Source: DATJGR01 sp963735085 (GTDB lineage: Bacteria > Pseudomonadota > Gammaproteobacteria > Pseudomonadales > Azotimanducaceae). From it: a stretch of 64,000 bases of DNA. This document shows, in pieces, positions 43,570 through 51,505 of this stretch. The stretch covers positions 1,736,001 to 1,800,000 of the forward strand of contig CAVTJP010000005.1 of the NCBI GenBank assembly GCA_963735085.1. Reading direction: 5' to 3'. The translations under genes and the position numbers were made by a program. The notes under the pieces are model-generated. The model was not told where the DNA came from. It worked only from the letters and a program-made list of their open reading frames with translations, and searched no databases. Numbering within the stretch: position 1 is the stretch's first letter; each line of letters begins with the position of its first letter.

Positions 43570-43617
43570 CATCGTGCGTCCGCGCCCTCAGACGCGCTTG
43601 AGTTGGCCGCTGCCGAG

Positions 43618-44427
43618 TCAATCGGTCTTTTCGGCGCCTTCGGCTTCTGTATCGTCTTGCGAATCGTGCTCGGCGAGGCGGGCGAAAAGCACGCCGAGTT
43701 CGAACAGACCAACCATCGGCACCGCCAGCGTGCATTGTGAGATCACGTCCGGTGGCGTGAGCACCATTGCGACGACGAAAATGCCAACAACTACGTAGGG
43801 ACGCTTTTCGGCGAGGCTCTTCGTAGTGGTCAGACCAGTCGAGACGATCAAGAACGTCGCGATTGGAATTTCGAAAGCGAAGCCGAATGCGAAGAACATC
43901 CCCAACACGAAATCGAGGTATTGATTGATGTCGGTCATCATCGACACACCGGCCGGGGTCACGCCTGCGAAGAAATGGAATGCCAGCGGGAACACCATGA
44001 AATACGCGAAGGCCATGCCGAGGTAGTAAAGCAATACGCTCGAGATGAGCAGCGGCATCGCGAAGCGCTTCTCGCGCATATACAGGCCGGGTGAAATGAA
44101 CGCCCAGATCTGATGCAGGATGACCGGCATCGCCAGAAACAACGCCGCGTACATTGCGAGTTTCAACGGCGCGACAAATGGCGATGTGACGCTCGTGGCG
44201 ATCATGTTGCTGCCGGCGGGCAGATTCTTCATCAGCGGCTCTGCCAGCCACTCATACAGGTCGTTGGAGAAGTAGTAGAGCGGGCAGAACATCACCAACA
44301 CTGCAAGCAATGCTTTGAGCAGGCGTGCGCGCAGTTCGATGATGTGATCGACGAAAGGGCGTTCGTCGGAGTCCACGGCAACGTCGTGTTCTTCGGCACG
44401 CTTCGGGGCGTCCTTCGAGCTTGCCAT
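43618..44427 (-). CDS. tatC: Sec-independent translocase TatC
   Basis: A 269-residue six-helix membrane protein forming the twin-arginine receptor core. The first cytoplasmic segment HIIELRARLLKALLAVLVMF has the conserved Glu/Arg, and FISPGLYMREKRFA, the loop FFAGVTPAGVSMMTDINQYLDF and VLTPPDVISQ are conserved. The N-terminus has an extra charged 20 residues and the C-terminus is acidic, both variable in the family. It lies five bases after tatB. Confidence 0.95.
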   Translation of the reverse strand: MASSKDAPKRAEEHDVAVDSDERPFVDHIIELRARLLKALLAVLVMFCPLYYFSNDLYEWLAEPLMKNLPAGSNMIATSVTSPFVAPLKLAMYAALFLAMPVILHQIWAFISPGLYMREKRFAMPLLISSVLLYYLGMAFAYFMVFPLAFHFFAGVTPAGVSMMTDINQYLDFVLGMFFAFGFAFEIPIATFLIVSTGLTTTKSLAEKRPYVVVGIFVVAMVLTPPDVISQCTLAVPMVGLFELGVLFARLAEHDSQDDTEAEGAEKTD

Positions 44428-44432
44428 TGAAT

Positions 44433-44813
44433 TCAGCGGTGCGATTGCTCGTGTTCGGGCTGCGATGTGGCCGGTGTCGCGGCGGGCGCGGCGGTTGCAG
44501 CCACTACCGGGGTATTGCCGGTTGAACTCGTATCGGTGTGGGAGTCGGGCTTAGTGCCGTTTGCTGTTTCACCGCGAACGTCCTGCTCCAGACGTTTGAT
44601 CTGGTCCATGACGGCTTCATTGTGGAGTTGGCGACGAATCTCATCCATGCCGATTTCGCGTTCGATCTCGGACTTCAGGGTGGAAAATGTTCGCGACAGG
44701 CGGCCTATCCACAAACCGAGGGTGCGCATTGCACCGGGCAGGCGTTCCGGCCCCAATACCACAAGGGCGATTACGCAAACGACCACCAGCTCTGAAAAGC
44801 TGCTGTCAAACAT
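44433..44813 (-). CDS. tatB: Sec-independent translocase TatB
   Basis: A 126-residue protein from ATG 44813. A single N-terminal membrane helix (FSELVVVCVIALVVLGPERLPGAMRTLG, with the conserved Glu and Gly-Pro hinge) is followed by an amphipathic helix, a long charged helix (LKSEIEREIGMDEIRRQLHNEAVMDQI), and a disordered Ala/Thr/Pro-rich tail. It binds twin-arginine precursors with TatC. Starts eight bases inside the tatA end. Confidence 0.93.
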   Translation of the reverse strand: MFDSSFSELVVVCVIALVVLGPERLPGAMRTLGLWIGRLSRTFSTLKSEIEREIGMDEIRRQLHNEAVMDQIKRLEQDVRGETANGTKPDSHTDTSSTGNTPVVAATAAPAATPATSQPEHEQSHR

Positions 44814-45054
44814 TCGTGTCCTGTTTTTTGTGTTCTTCCGCAGCACGCGTCACGTGCTCGACCTCGCCTTCGATTACTCGTGCGCGCGGAGCCGGTGATG
44901 ACTCCTCTTCCTTGAGCGCCGACCGGAAGCCTTTGATTGCATTGCCGAGATCGCCGCCCAGCGTCTTCAGTCGTTTCGTGCCGAACAGCACCACGACAAT
45001 TGCCAAGATGACCAGCAACTCTCCCACACCCAAACCGAACATTTCATTCTCCAT
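44806..45054 (-). CDS. tatA: Sec-independent translocase TatA
   Basis: An 82-residue pore-forming Tat protein. Start ATG 45054 (MENEMFG); an inner ATG at 45042 (MFGLGVGELL) is also plausible. Helix LGVGELLVILAIVVVLFGTKRL is followed by the amphipathic KTLGGDLGNAIKGFRSALKEEE and a polar tail. Operon order is hisE-tatA-tatB-tatC, with tatA/tatB overlapping. Confidence 0.94.
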   Translation of the reverse strand: MENEMFGLGVGELLVILAIVVVLFGTKRLKTLGGDLGNAIKGFRSALKEEESSPAPRARVIEGEVEHVTRAAEEHKKQDTNV

Positions 45055-45091
45055 ATGAGGTGGCGTGCCCGGCCAGTATACGCCTGGAACG

Positions 45092-45430
45092 TCAGTCGAT
45101 CTGCGAAGTGGTTCGGGCCGCCTTCTCGGCATGTCCGGAGACGCCGAAGCGGCCTGCAAGTTTGTCCAACACCCAGACGGGCTGCTGCTGCAGGTGTACC
45201 AGCATCACCATGGTATGAAACCAGAGGTCGGCGACTTCGCCGATCAGTGCGTCGTTGCGCGCAGTGGTTTCGACATTCTTTGCCGCAATGACTGTCTCGC
45301 CGGCCTCTTCGGCCACCTTCTTCAGGATTCGATCGAGACCTGAGCTATACAGCGATGCCACGTACGAGGATTCGGGGTCTGCCGAGCGCCGTTCCTCCAG
45401 AATTTTCGTCAATGCTTCGATGATGTCCAA
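45092..45430 (-). CDS. hisE: Phosphoribosyl-ATP pyrophosphatase
   Basis: A 112-residue MazG-fold enzyme, step two of histidine synthesis. The helices YVASLYSSGLDRILKKVAEEAGETVIAAKN carry the acidic metal ligands (EEAGE), and EVADLWFHTMVMLVHL completes the site. It is a stand-alone HisE; the partner hisI that often precedes it is absent here. Its position between ubiB and tatA is conserved in many gammaproteobacteria. Confidence 0.94.
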   Translation of the reverse strand: MDIIEALTKILEERRSADPESSYVASLYSSGLDRILKKVAEEAGETVIAAKNVETTARNDALIGEVADLWFHTMVMLVHLQQQPVWVLDKLAGRFGVSGHAEKAARTTSQID

Positions 45431-45434
45431 CGGA

Positions 45435-47102
45435 TCAGGTCCTCGCGATCAGAATCGAGCCTAGCACAGCGGCAAGTATGCCGACGGTAATCGGTATCGA
45501 TTCGCCTGCCCGCAGTGCGTGTACGACCGGGTTCCAAAGCAGCGTCGCGCCGATCAGCAGTACTATCACGCCGATCCATCGCCGCCCGCGATCTCTGCGT
45601 TGCTGACTTTCGAGCAGCAATGCAAGCCGATTCATGACCATGCGTTGCTCGCGGGCGATCTTGTCGAGCCGGCGCAATCCGTGGCTGGCACTTATCATCA
45701 GTTCCGGAAGTCTCGGCAACTGTTCGATCAACTCCGGTGCGTAGGTGCTGAGTTGCCTCAATATGGCGGTGGGTCCGACGCGCTGCTCCATCCATCGTTC
45801 CATGAACGGCTTTGCGGTGTGCCATAGATCGAGGTCGGGATACAACTGACGGCCCAGGCCCTCTATGTTCAGCAGTGTCTTTTGTAACAGCACCAGTTGC
45901 GGCTGCACCTCCATGTTGAATTCGCGTGCTGTCTGAAACAACGTGACGAGAAAGTGACCGAACGAGATTTCCTTCAGCGGCTTCTCGAAGATCGGCTCGC
46001 ACACGCGGCGAATGACCTCCTCGAATTCGGCGACTTTGGTTTCCTCCGGAATCCAACCGCTCTCGAGATGCAGGCGGGCCACCTCGCGATAGTCCTGGTT
46101 GAAGAACGCGAGCAGATTGCGCGCGAGGTAGTTCTGATCCTCGTCGGTCAACGTGCCAATGATCGCGCAATCGATCGCCACGTAGCGCGGATCGCTCGGA
46201 TTCGTGACGTCGACAAAAATATTCCCGGGATGCATGTCGGCGTGAAAGAAGTTGTCGACGAATACCTGCGTGAAGAAAGTCTCGACACCGCGTTCCGCGA
46301 GGAGCTTCATGTCGGTGCCGCAGGCACGTAGTTCCTCGACATTGGCGATTGGCACTCCCCGGATACGCTCGAGTACCAGCAGGTCTTCACGGGTGTAATC
46401 CCAATGGACCCGAGGGACGTACAGCAGCGGCGACTCGGCAAAATTGCGCCTTAGTTTGGCTGTGTTCGCGCCTTCGTGGACCAGATTCAGTTCGTTGATG
46501 ATCGTAGTCTGATAGTCCTCAACGATGGTGACGAGATGTAGCCTGCGTGCGTCTCCCGAGACGCGCTCCAGCAATCTGGCGATGGTGTGCAATAGCATCA
46601 GATCCTCGCGGATCACTGCCTCGATGCCAGGGCGCACCACCTTGACGACCACGTCCTCGCCGCTGAGCAGGCGCGCGGCGTGCACTTGCGCCACTGACGC
46701 CGAGGCGAGCGGCTGTTCGTCGAACGACGCGAAGACATCAGAAAGCGGTTTCCCGAGGCTGGCTTCAATTTTTGCGCGTGCCTGGTCGCCTGGAAACGGC
46801 GGAACGCGATCCTGCAGCTTGGCGAGTTCGTCTGCGTAGTCCGGCGCGAGCAAATCTCGCCGCGTCGACAGGATCTGACCGAATTTAATGAAAACCGGAC
46901 CGAGCGTTTCCAGCGCGAGCCGGAGTCGATGGGCAGGCGGATCCTTGGGTTTCGGTAGCCAGCGTGTCGGCGAGAGGCGCCACAGTAGTCGTAGCGGCGC
47001 CGGCAACTGCTCCTCCGCGACCCCAGTCCGGTCGAGCAGATCATCGAGACGATGACGAACGACAGTCGCGCCGATTCGCGACAGTCGCATCAATCTACTC
47101 AT
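45435..47102 (-). CDS. ubiB: Ubiquinone biosynthesis kinase-like protein UbiB
   Basis: A 555-residue atypical kinase of the ABC1/COQ8 family from ATG 47102. Motifs are the KxGQ signature (PVFIKFGQILSTRRDLL), the Ala-rich loop LASASVAQVHAA with VVVKVVRPG (ATP-binding Lys), and the catalytic-like DNFFHADMHPGNIF and YVAIDCAI. Two C-terminal membrane helices (WIGVIVLLIGATLLW and ITVGILAAVLGSILI) anchor it. It supports ubiquinone synthesis, perhaps by moving intermediates. It overlaps ubiJ by eight bases. Confidence 0.95.
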   Translation of the reverse strand: MSRLMRLSRIGATVVRHRLDDLLDRTGVAEEQLPAPLRLLWRLSPTRWLPKPKDPPAHRLRLALETLGPVFIKFGQILSTRRDLLAPDYADELAKLQDRVPPFPGDQARAKIEASLGKPLSDVFASFDEQPLASASVAQVHAARLLSGEDVVVKVVRPGIEAVIREDLMLLHTIARLLERVSGDARRLHLVTIVEDYQTTIINELNLVHEGANTAKLRRNFAESPLLYVPRVHWDYTREDLLVLERIRGVPIANVEELRACGTDMKLLAERGVETFFTQVFVDNFFHADMHPGNIFVDVTNPSDPRYVAIDCAIIGTLTDEDQNYLARNLLAFFNQDYREVARLHLESGWIPEETKVAEFEEVIRRVCEPIFEKPLKEISFGHFLVTLFQTAREFNMEVQPQLVLLQKTLLNIEGLGRQLYPDLDLWHTAKPFMERWMEQRVGPTAILRQLSTYAPELIEQLPRLPELMISASHGLRRLDKIAREQRMVMNRLALLLESQQRRDRGRRWIGVIVLLIGATLLWNPVVHALRAGESIPITVGILAAVLGSILIART

Positions 47103-47709
47103 CGCGATCTCTTGGACGTTCGAGGGCATCTACGCGCACGTTCAGCCGGTCGATTCGGATACGCAACGCCCGCATTGAGTCGAGCAACGAGTCGAGTTCC
47201 GGTGCGGTCAGGTAGCGCTGCCGGACGCCTTCGCGTCCAAGGCGGCGACTTTCGTCGGTGAAACTGAGGCCGACCGTCGCCAGCGCTGCGAACCCAAGTT
47301 CAACGGCGCTCGTCAGTGCTTGTGCAACCTCTGGTCCAACGAGACGACCAAGGGGAGAGAATGCGTCGGGACGATAGTCCCTGACAACGCTCCGGAACTG
47401 ACCGAGAACGACTTCGTCACCGTCAATTGTGATCGAGTCGTGGCGCATATCCACGCCGATGAATGCTGCTGCCAACGCGCCCGGTGTGCCGCGCACGACG
47501 ACCGACGGTGCCTCGATACGATGAGCCTGCAGGCGAATCGATTCGTCATCGAAATACAGTGTCATCGTTTCCCCGGATGGGTGAAGTTCGATGGCGATGC
47601 TGTTTCCGGCGAGGGCAGCAAGTCGCTTTCGCGTCAATGGATCGAGGCGCGCCGATTCATTGGCGATGGCTTCGACCCAACGCGTCAGTACACTCGCAAA
47701 AGATGTCAC
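47095..47709 (-). CDS. ubiJ: Ubiquinone biosynthesis factor UbiJ (SCP2 domain)
   Basis: A 204-residue SCP2-type lipid-binding accessory factor that helps assemble the ubiquinone-synthesis complex. GTG 47709 overlaps the ubiE stop as GTGA. The SCP2 domain is seen in SIAIELHPSGETMTLYFDDESIRLQ and VVVRGTPGALAAAFIG, with DSITIDGDEVVLGQFRSVV next. The C-terminus ends in a coiled-coil-like helix (LDSLLDSMRALRIRIDRLNVRVDALE), usual for UbiJ. Confidence 0.9.
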   Translation of the reverse strand: MTSFASVLTRWVEAIANESARLDPLTRKRLAALAGNSIAIELHPSGETMTLYFDDESIRLQAHRIEAPSVVVRGTPGALAAAFIGVDMRHDSITIDGDEVVLGQFRSVVRDYRPDAFSPLGRLVGPEVAQALTSAVELGFAALATVGLSFTDESRRLGREGVRQRYLTAPELDSLLDSMRALRIRIDRLNVRVDALERPRDRDE

Positions 47710-48461
47710 GGAGGTGACGCCTTTTCGGCGTGGTGAATTGCCACGATTCCGTTCAGCAGATTCTCGTATGCGGCGTGATCGAATCCCGCATCGGTAATCA
47801 TCTGCTTCAACGCTTTCTGTGTGGGATGCATTTCGATGGATTCGACGAGATAGCGATAGGCGTTTGCGTCGCCCGTTACGACGCGACCGATTGCTGGCCA
47901 CAGCGATTGAAACGCACTATAGGCAGTGGCGACGAACGGATTGTCGGGTTTGGAGAACTCGAGCACGAGCAACCGCCCGCGTGGCCGCAATACGCGGTAC
48001 ATTTCTGCGAGCGCGCGTTCCTTGTGGGTGACGTTGCGCAAACCGAAGCCGATCGTCACGCAATTGAAACTCGCATCGGCGAACGGCAATGCCTCTGCAT
48101 CCGCTTGGCAGACTGCGACATTCATCAGACCTCGGTCGCTCAGCCGGTCGCGCCCGACGTCGATCATGGCGCTGTTGATATCGGCGAGCACGACGCGGCC
48201 ATGTTCACCGACCAGCGGGGCATACAGCGCTGCCAGGTCACCGGTGCCTCCGGCCAGATCCAGCACCGCGTGTCCGGCGCGTACGCCGGACATCTCGATC
48301 GTGATGCGTTTCATGATGCGATGCGATCCCAGCGACATCAGATCGTTCATCACGTCGTAGCGCTGCGCGACGGACTCGAACACGCGGCTGACCCGCCGCA
48401 CTTTCTCGGCGGCCGGGATGGTTTGAAATCCGAAGTCGACCGGCTCGTCGTCTTGAGTCAC
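47706..48461 (-). CDS. ubiE: Demethylmenaquinone/ubiquinone methyltransferase UbiE
   Basis: A 251-residue C-methyltransferase from GTG 48461, which overlaps the DUF971 stop as GTGA. Motif I VLDLAGGTGDLA, motif II ALPFADASFNCVTIGFGLRNV and YRVLRPRGRLLVLEFSKP are family signatures, and VFESVAQRYDVMNDLMSLGSHR is the UbiE N-terminal signature. It methylates the quinone ring with SAM. It lies in an overlapping run DUF971-ubiE-ubiJ-ubiB. Confidence 0.96.
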   Translation of the reverse strand: MTQDDEPVDFGFQTIPAAEKVRRVSRVFESVAQRYDVMNDLMSLGSHRIMKRITIEMSGVRAGHAVLDLAGGTGDLAALYAPLVGEHGRVVLADINSAMIDVGRDRLSDRGLMNVAVCQADAEALPFADASFNCVTIGFGLRNVTHKERALAEMYRVLRPRGRLLVLEFSKPDNPFVATAYSAFQSLWPAIGRVVTGDANAYRYLVESIEMHPTQKALKQMITDAGFDHAAYENLLNGIVAIHHAEKASPP

Positions 48462-48907
48462 GTCGTTGGTCCCTTGGCCGGTTGCCAGTGGCCGATCGGA
48501 ATGCCAGGCAACCGGCTCGCATTCGCCACCTTGAGTTCTTCGAGATATCGCTGCCAGTACTGGCTGAGCTGTTCGCCGAGTTCGCGAAGATAGTCCCACG
48601 CATAGATCCCGGTATCGTGTCCGTCGTCGAACGCAATGCGTATTGCATAGTTGCCCACGAGGTCGATCTGTTCGATGTTGACGTACTTTTTGCCGGTCAT
48701 CAGTTTCCGCTCGCCCGCCCCGTGACCACGCACCTCCGCCGACGGCGAATACACGCGCAACAATTCACAGGGCAGCCGGAAATGCGACCCGTCCGGAAAC
48801 CCCACCTCGAGTTCGCGAGATTGACGGTGCAGCTTGAGCTCGGTTGGCGCCGCGGTCACGACGTCAGAGGATGTAGCGCGAGAGGTCTTGGTCTTGGGCG
48901 AGATCAT
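48458..48907 (-). CDS. DUF971 (GBBH-like N-terminal domain) protein
   Basis: A small protein of the DUF971 family. LKLHRQSRELEVGFPDGSHFRLPCELLRVYSPSAEVRGHG and IRIAFDDGHDTGIYAWDYLRELG are the complete domain, which is related to the N-terminal part of gamma-butyrobetaine hydroxylase. The start is uncertain: ATG 48907 overlaps hslU by 44 bp, while GTG 48859, just after the hslU stop, gives 133 residues and would fit operon spacing better. Function unknown; the neighbourhood is strongly conserved. Confidence 0.88.
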   Translation of the reverse strand: MISPKTKTSRATSSDVVTAAPTELKLHRQSRELEVGFPDGSHFRLPCELLRVYSPSAEVRGHGAGERKLMTGKKYVNIEQIDLVGNYAIRIAFDDGHDTGIYAWDYLRELGEQLSQYWQRYLEELKVANASRLPGIPIGHWQPAKGPTT

Positions 48908-50201
48908 GCAGGCGCGCATCGACGTAGGCCGCATCGATCTGCAGGCCGGCAGCGCCGCTGGAACGCTCCGTTGCGGCGAAGGAAACCTCTTCGAGCAGCC
49001 GTTCCATCACGGTATGCAACCGCCGCGCGCCGATATTCTCGGTTGACTCGTTGACTTGAAATGCGAGTTCGGCGATGCGCTCGATCGCGCTGTCCGAAAA
49101 TTCGATCTTGACGCCTTCGGTCTCCAGCAACGCGCGGTACTGTTCGGTAAGCGACGCGTTGGGCTCGGTGAGAATGCGTTTGAAATCATCCGCCGTCAGC
49201 GCGTCGAGTTCGACGCGTATCGGCAGGCGCCCCTGCAGTTCCGGAATGAGATCGGAAGGTTTGGTCAAATGGAATGCGCCGGATGCGATGAACAGGATGT
49301 GATCGGTCTTGACCATGCCGTATTTGGTGGACACGGTGCATCCTTCTATCAATGGTAGAAGGTCGCGCTGCACGCCTTCGCGAGATACGTCGACGCCCAT
49401 CGCTTCGCCGCGCTTGGCGACTTTGTCCATTTCATCGAGAAACACGATGCCGGTTTGTTCGACGCTCTCGATTGCGCGGGCTTTGATTTCTTCTTCGTTG
49501 ACCAGGCGCAGCGCCTCTTCTTCTCGTGTACGCCGCAGCGCGTCCTTGACCTTCAATCGTGCCGTGCGTTTGCGCTGATTGGTCAGATTCGAAAACATGC
49601 TCTGCAGCTGATTGGTCATCTCCTCCATACCGGGCGGTGCCATGATCTCGACGCCCACCGGAGCTGCGGAAAGCTCCAGTTCCACTTCCTTGTCGTCCAA
49701 TTCCCCTTCTCGGAGTCGTTTGCGAAATACCTGGCGCGCGGTCGAGTCTGAGCGTTGGTCGGACTCGGTGAAGCCAACCGAGCGCGGCTCGGGGAGCAGC
49801 GCATCGAGGATGCGATCTTCTGCAGCGTCTTCCGCGCGCGGCTTGACCTTTTCGAGCTGCTCCTGACGCAGCATCTTGACTGCGGCGTCGGCTAGATCGC
49901 GAATGATCGATTCGACATCGCGCCCAACATAGCCGACCTCGGTGAACTTGGTGGCCTCGACCTTTATGAACGGGGCTCCAGCCAGTTTCGCGAGGCGGCG
50001 CGCGATCTCGGTCTTGCCAACACCGGTTGGGCCGATCATCAGAATGTTTTTAGGCGTCACTTCGTCGCGCAACGATTCGCTCAGTTGCATGCGCCGCCAA
50101 CGGTTGCGCAGTGCGATCGCCACCGCGCGCTTTGCAGCGTGTTGCCCGACGATGTGTTTGTCGAGTTCATGGACGATTTCACGTGGGGTCATCACGCTCA
50201 C
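48864..50201 (-). CDS. hslU: HslU ATPase subunit of the HslVU protease
   Basis: A 445-residue AAA+ unfoldase. Motifs are Walker A GPTGVGKTEIARRLA, the pore motif in VEATKFTEVGYVGRDVESII, Walker B VFLDEMDKV in the I-domain-containing core, and sensor regions ILFIASGAFH and LQGRLPIRVEL. The C-terminal tail RYIL binds HslV pockets. It overlaps hslV by four bases. Confidence 0.97.
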   Translation of the reverse strand: MSVMTPREIVHELDKHIVGQHAAKRAVAIALRNRWRRMQLSESLRDEVTPKNILMIGPTGVGKTEIARRLAKLAGAPFIKVEATKFTEVGYVGRDVESIIRDLADAAVKMLRQEQLEKVKPRAEDAAEDRILDALLPEPRSVGFTESDQRSDSTARQVFRKRLREGELDDKEVELELSAAPVGVEIMAPPGMEEMTNQLQSMFSNLTNQRKRTARLKVKDALRRTREEEALRLVNEEEIKARAIESVEQTGIVFLDEMDKVAKRGEAMGVDVSREGVQRDLLPLIEGCTVSTKYGMVKTDHILFIASGAFHLTKPSDLIPELQGRLPIRVELDALTADDFKRILTEPNASLTEQYRALLETEGVKIEFSDSAIERIAELAFQVNESTENIGARRLHTVMERLLEEVSFAATERSSGAAGLQIDAAYVDARLHDLAQDQDLSRYIL

Positions 50202-50764
50202 GATGCGGCCACCTCAAGCGTTTCGATGGTCGTGCTGTGGTTGGTATAGACGCAGATGTCGGCTGCGATCGCGAGCGCCTTTTCGACGATGCTGCGCGCA
50301 TCGAGATCGGTATTTTCGAGTAGCGCGCGGGCAGCCGCTTGCGCAAAGCTGCCCCCCGATCCAATCGCGAGCAAATTGTGCTCCGGTTCGATGACGTCAC
50401 CGTTGCCGGTGACCATCAACGATGTGTGGACGTCTGCCACGATCAGCAGGGCTTCAAGCCGACGCAGCGCTCGATCGGTGCGCCAGTCTTTAGCAAGTTC
50501 CACTGCTGCGCGGGTCAGATTGCCGGAGTACTGTTCGAGCTGCCTTTCGAAACGCTCGAACAGCGTGAACGCATCGGCAGTACCGCCGGCGAATCCGGCC
50601 ACGACAGTGTCTTTGTACAGACGCCGCACTTTGCGCGCGTTGCCCTTCATGATGGTCTGGCCCATCGAAACCTGACCGTCCCCGCCCACCGCGACAGTAT
50701 TGCCGCGACGCACGCTGACGATCGTCGTTCCTCGATACTGTTCCAAAGAATTCTCCAATGCCAT
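50198..50764 (-). CDS. hslV: HslV protease subunit
   Basis: A 188-residue proteasome-like peptidase. The mature N-terminal Thr is in RGTTIVSVRRGN; the 12-residue leader (MALENSLEQYRG) is longer than in enterobacteria and should be removed. The core includes AVGGDGQVSMGQT and GFAGGTADAFTLFERFE. It forms the chamber of HslVU with HslU next door. Confidence 0.96.
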   Translation of the reverse strand: MALENSLEQYRGTTIVSVRRGNTVAVGGDGQVSMGQTIMKGNARKVRRLYKDTVVAGFAGGTADAFTLFERFERQLEQYSGNLTRAAVELAKDWRTDRALRRLEALLIVADVHTSLMVTGNGDVIEPEHNLLAIGSGGSFAQAAARALLENTDLDARSIVEKALAIAADICVYTNHSTTIETLEVAAS

Positions 50765-50858
50765 GCGGAACGAGTGCAGCACGAATGTGAACGTGACGAC
50801 GAACCCGGGCGAATTCGATGGGCCACACTGGTCATAGTGAGGACCGTAACGGGCGAAT

Positions 50859-51440
50859 TCAACCGCCGCCAGATGTGCGCGCCAGAACGAGAGCGTCGAG
50901 ATCCTGTTTGCGCAGCTTCGTGATCGCGCGCTGGGTGTCCAGCGTCGATGAAAATGGCCCGACCACGACGCGATGTCTGATTGCACCGCTGGACAACGTT
51001 ACAGTCGCCGTTTCGACATGCCAGCCGGTCTGCGACAACGAGTCGCGTAGTTGGTCGGCGTCTTCTTTGCGCGTGAACGATCCGACCTGCAGCAGGTATT
51101 CGCGTGCTGTGTCGGGGGCAGCTTGCGGCATAGTTGCAACGGACGGCGCTGAGCCGGCCTCGGCAGGCGGCGACATCTTTTCGTTTGGCAGGCGATCAAA
51201 GAATTCGAAACGGGTGATTGGCGTTGGATCCGGGGGATCTGACGGTGGAATCGGCCCGGCAGCGGAGCGATCCCACCAGCTTGGCAACAACATGCCCGCC
51301 AACGCGGCTGCAATTCCTAGTGCGATGCCGGCGCCGAAACTTCCCCAATGAAGCGTTGGCTGCCGGGTTCGCTTTCGATTACGCGATTCGTTGCGGGGCG
51401 CGTGTTTGCGCCGCTGTCCGTTGGCAAAGTCTTGCGACAT
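50859..51440 (-). CDS. SPOR-domain membrane protein (FtsN-like)
   Basis: A 193-residue protein from ATG 51440. A basic cytoplasmic tail (RRKHAPRNESRNRKRTRQ) precedes one membrane helix (FGAGIALGIAAALAGMLL), a Pro-rich periplasmic linker, and a C-terminal SPOR domain (EYLLQVGSFTRKEDADQLRDSLSQTG, RHRVVVGPF). SPOR domains bind denuded septal peptidoglycan. This position (before hslV, after priA/argS) is where FtsN-like genes lie, although short in length. Confidence 0.88.
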   Translation of the reverse strand: MSQDFANGQRRKHAPRNESRNRKRTRQPTLHWGSFGAGIALGIAAALAGMLLPSWWDRSAAGPIPPSDPPDPTPITRFEFFDRLPNEKMSPPAEAGSAPSVATMPQAAPDTAREYLLQVGSFTRKEDADQLRDSLSQTGWHVETATVTLSSGAIRHRVVVGPFSSTLDTQRAITKLRKQDLDALVLARTSGGG

Positions 51441-51505
51441 CGTCGGGCGACCGGGATCGGTGTTATGGGGAACTAGCGCGCATGATAGCGGTGCGCGCGG
51501 CGCGC

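Noticed and set aside
47730..48593. A 287-codon open frame antisense to ubiE
   Set aside because: ubiE has all methyltransferase motifs and overlaps its operon neighbours; the antisense frame has none.
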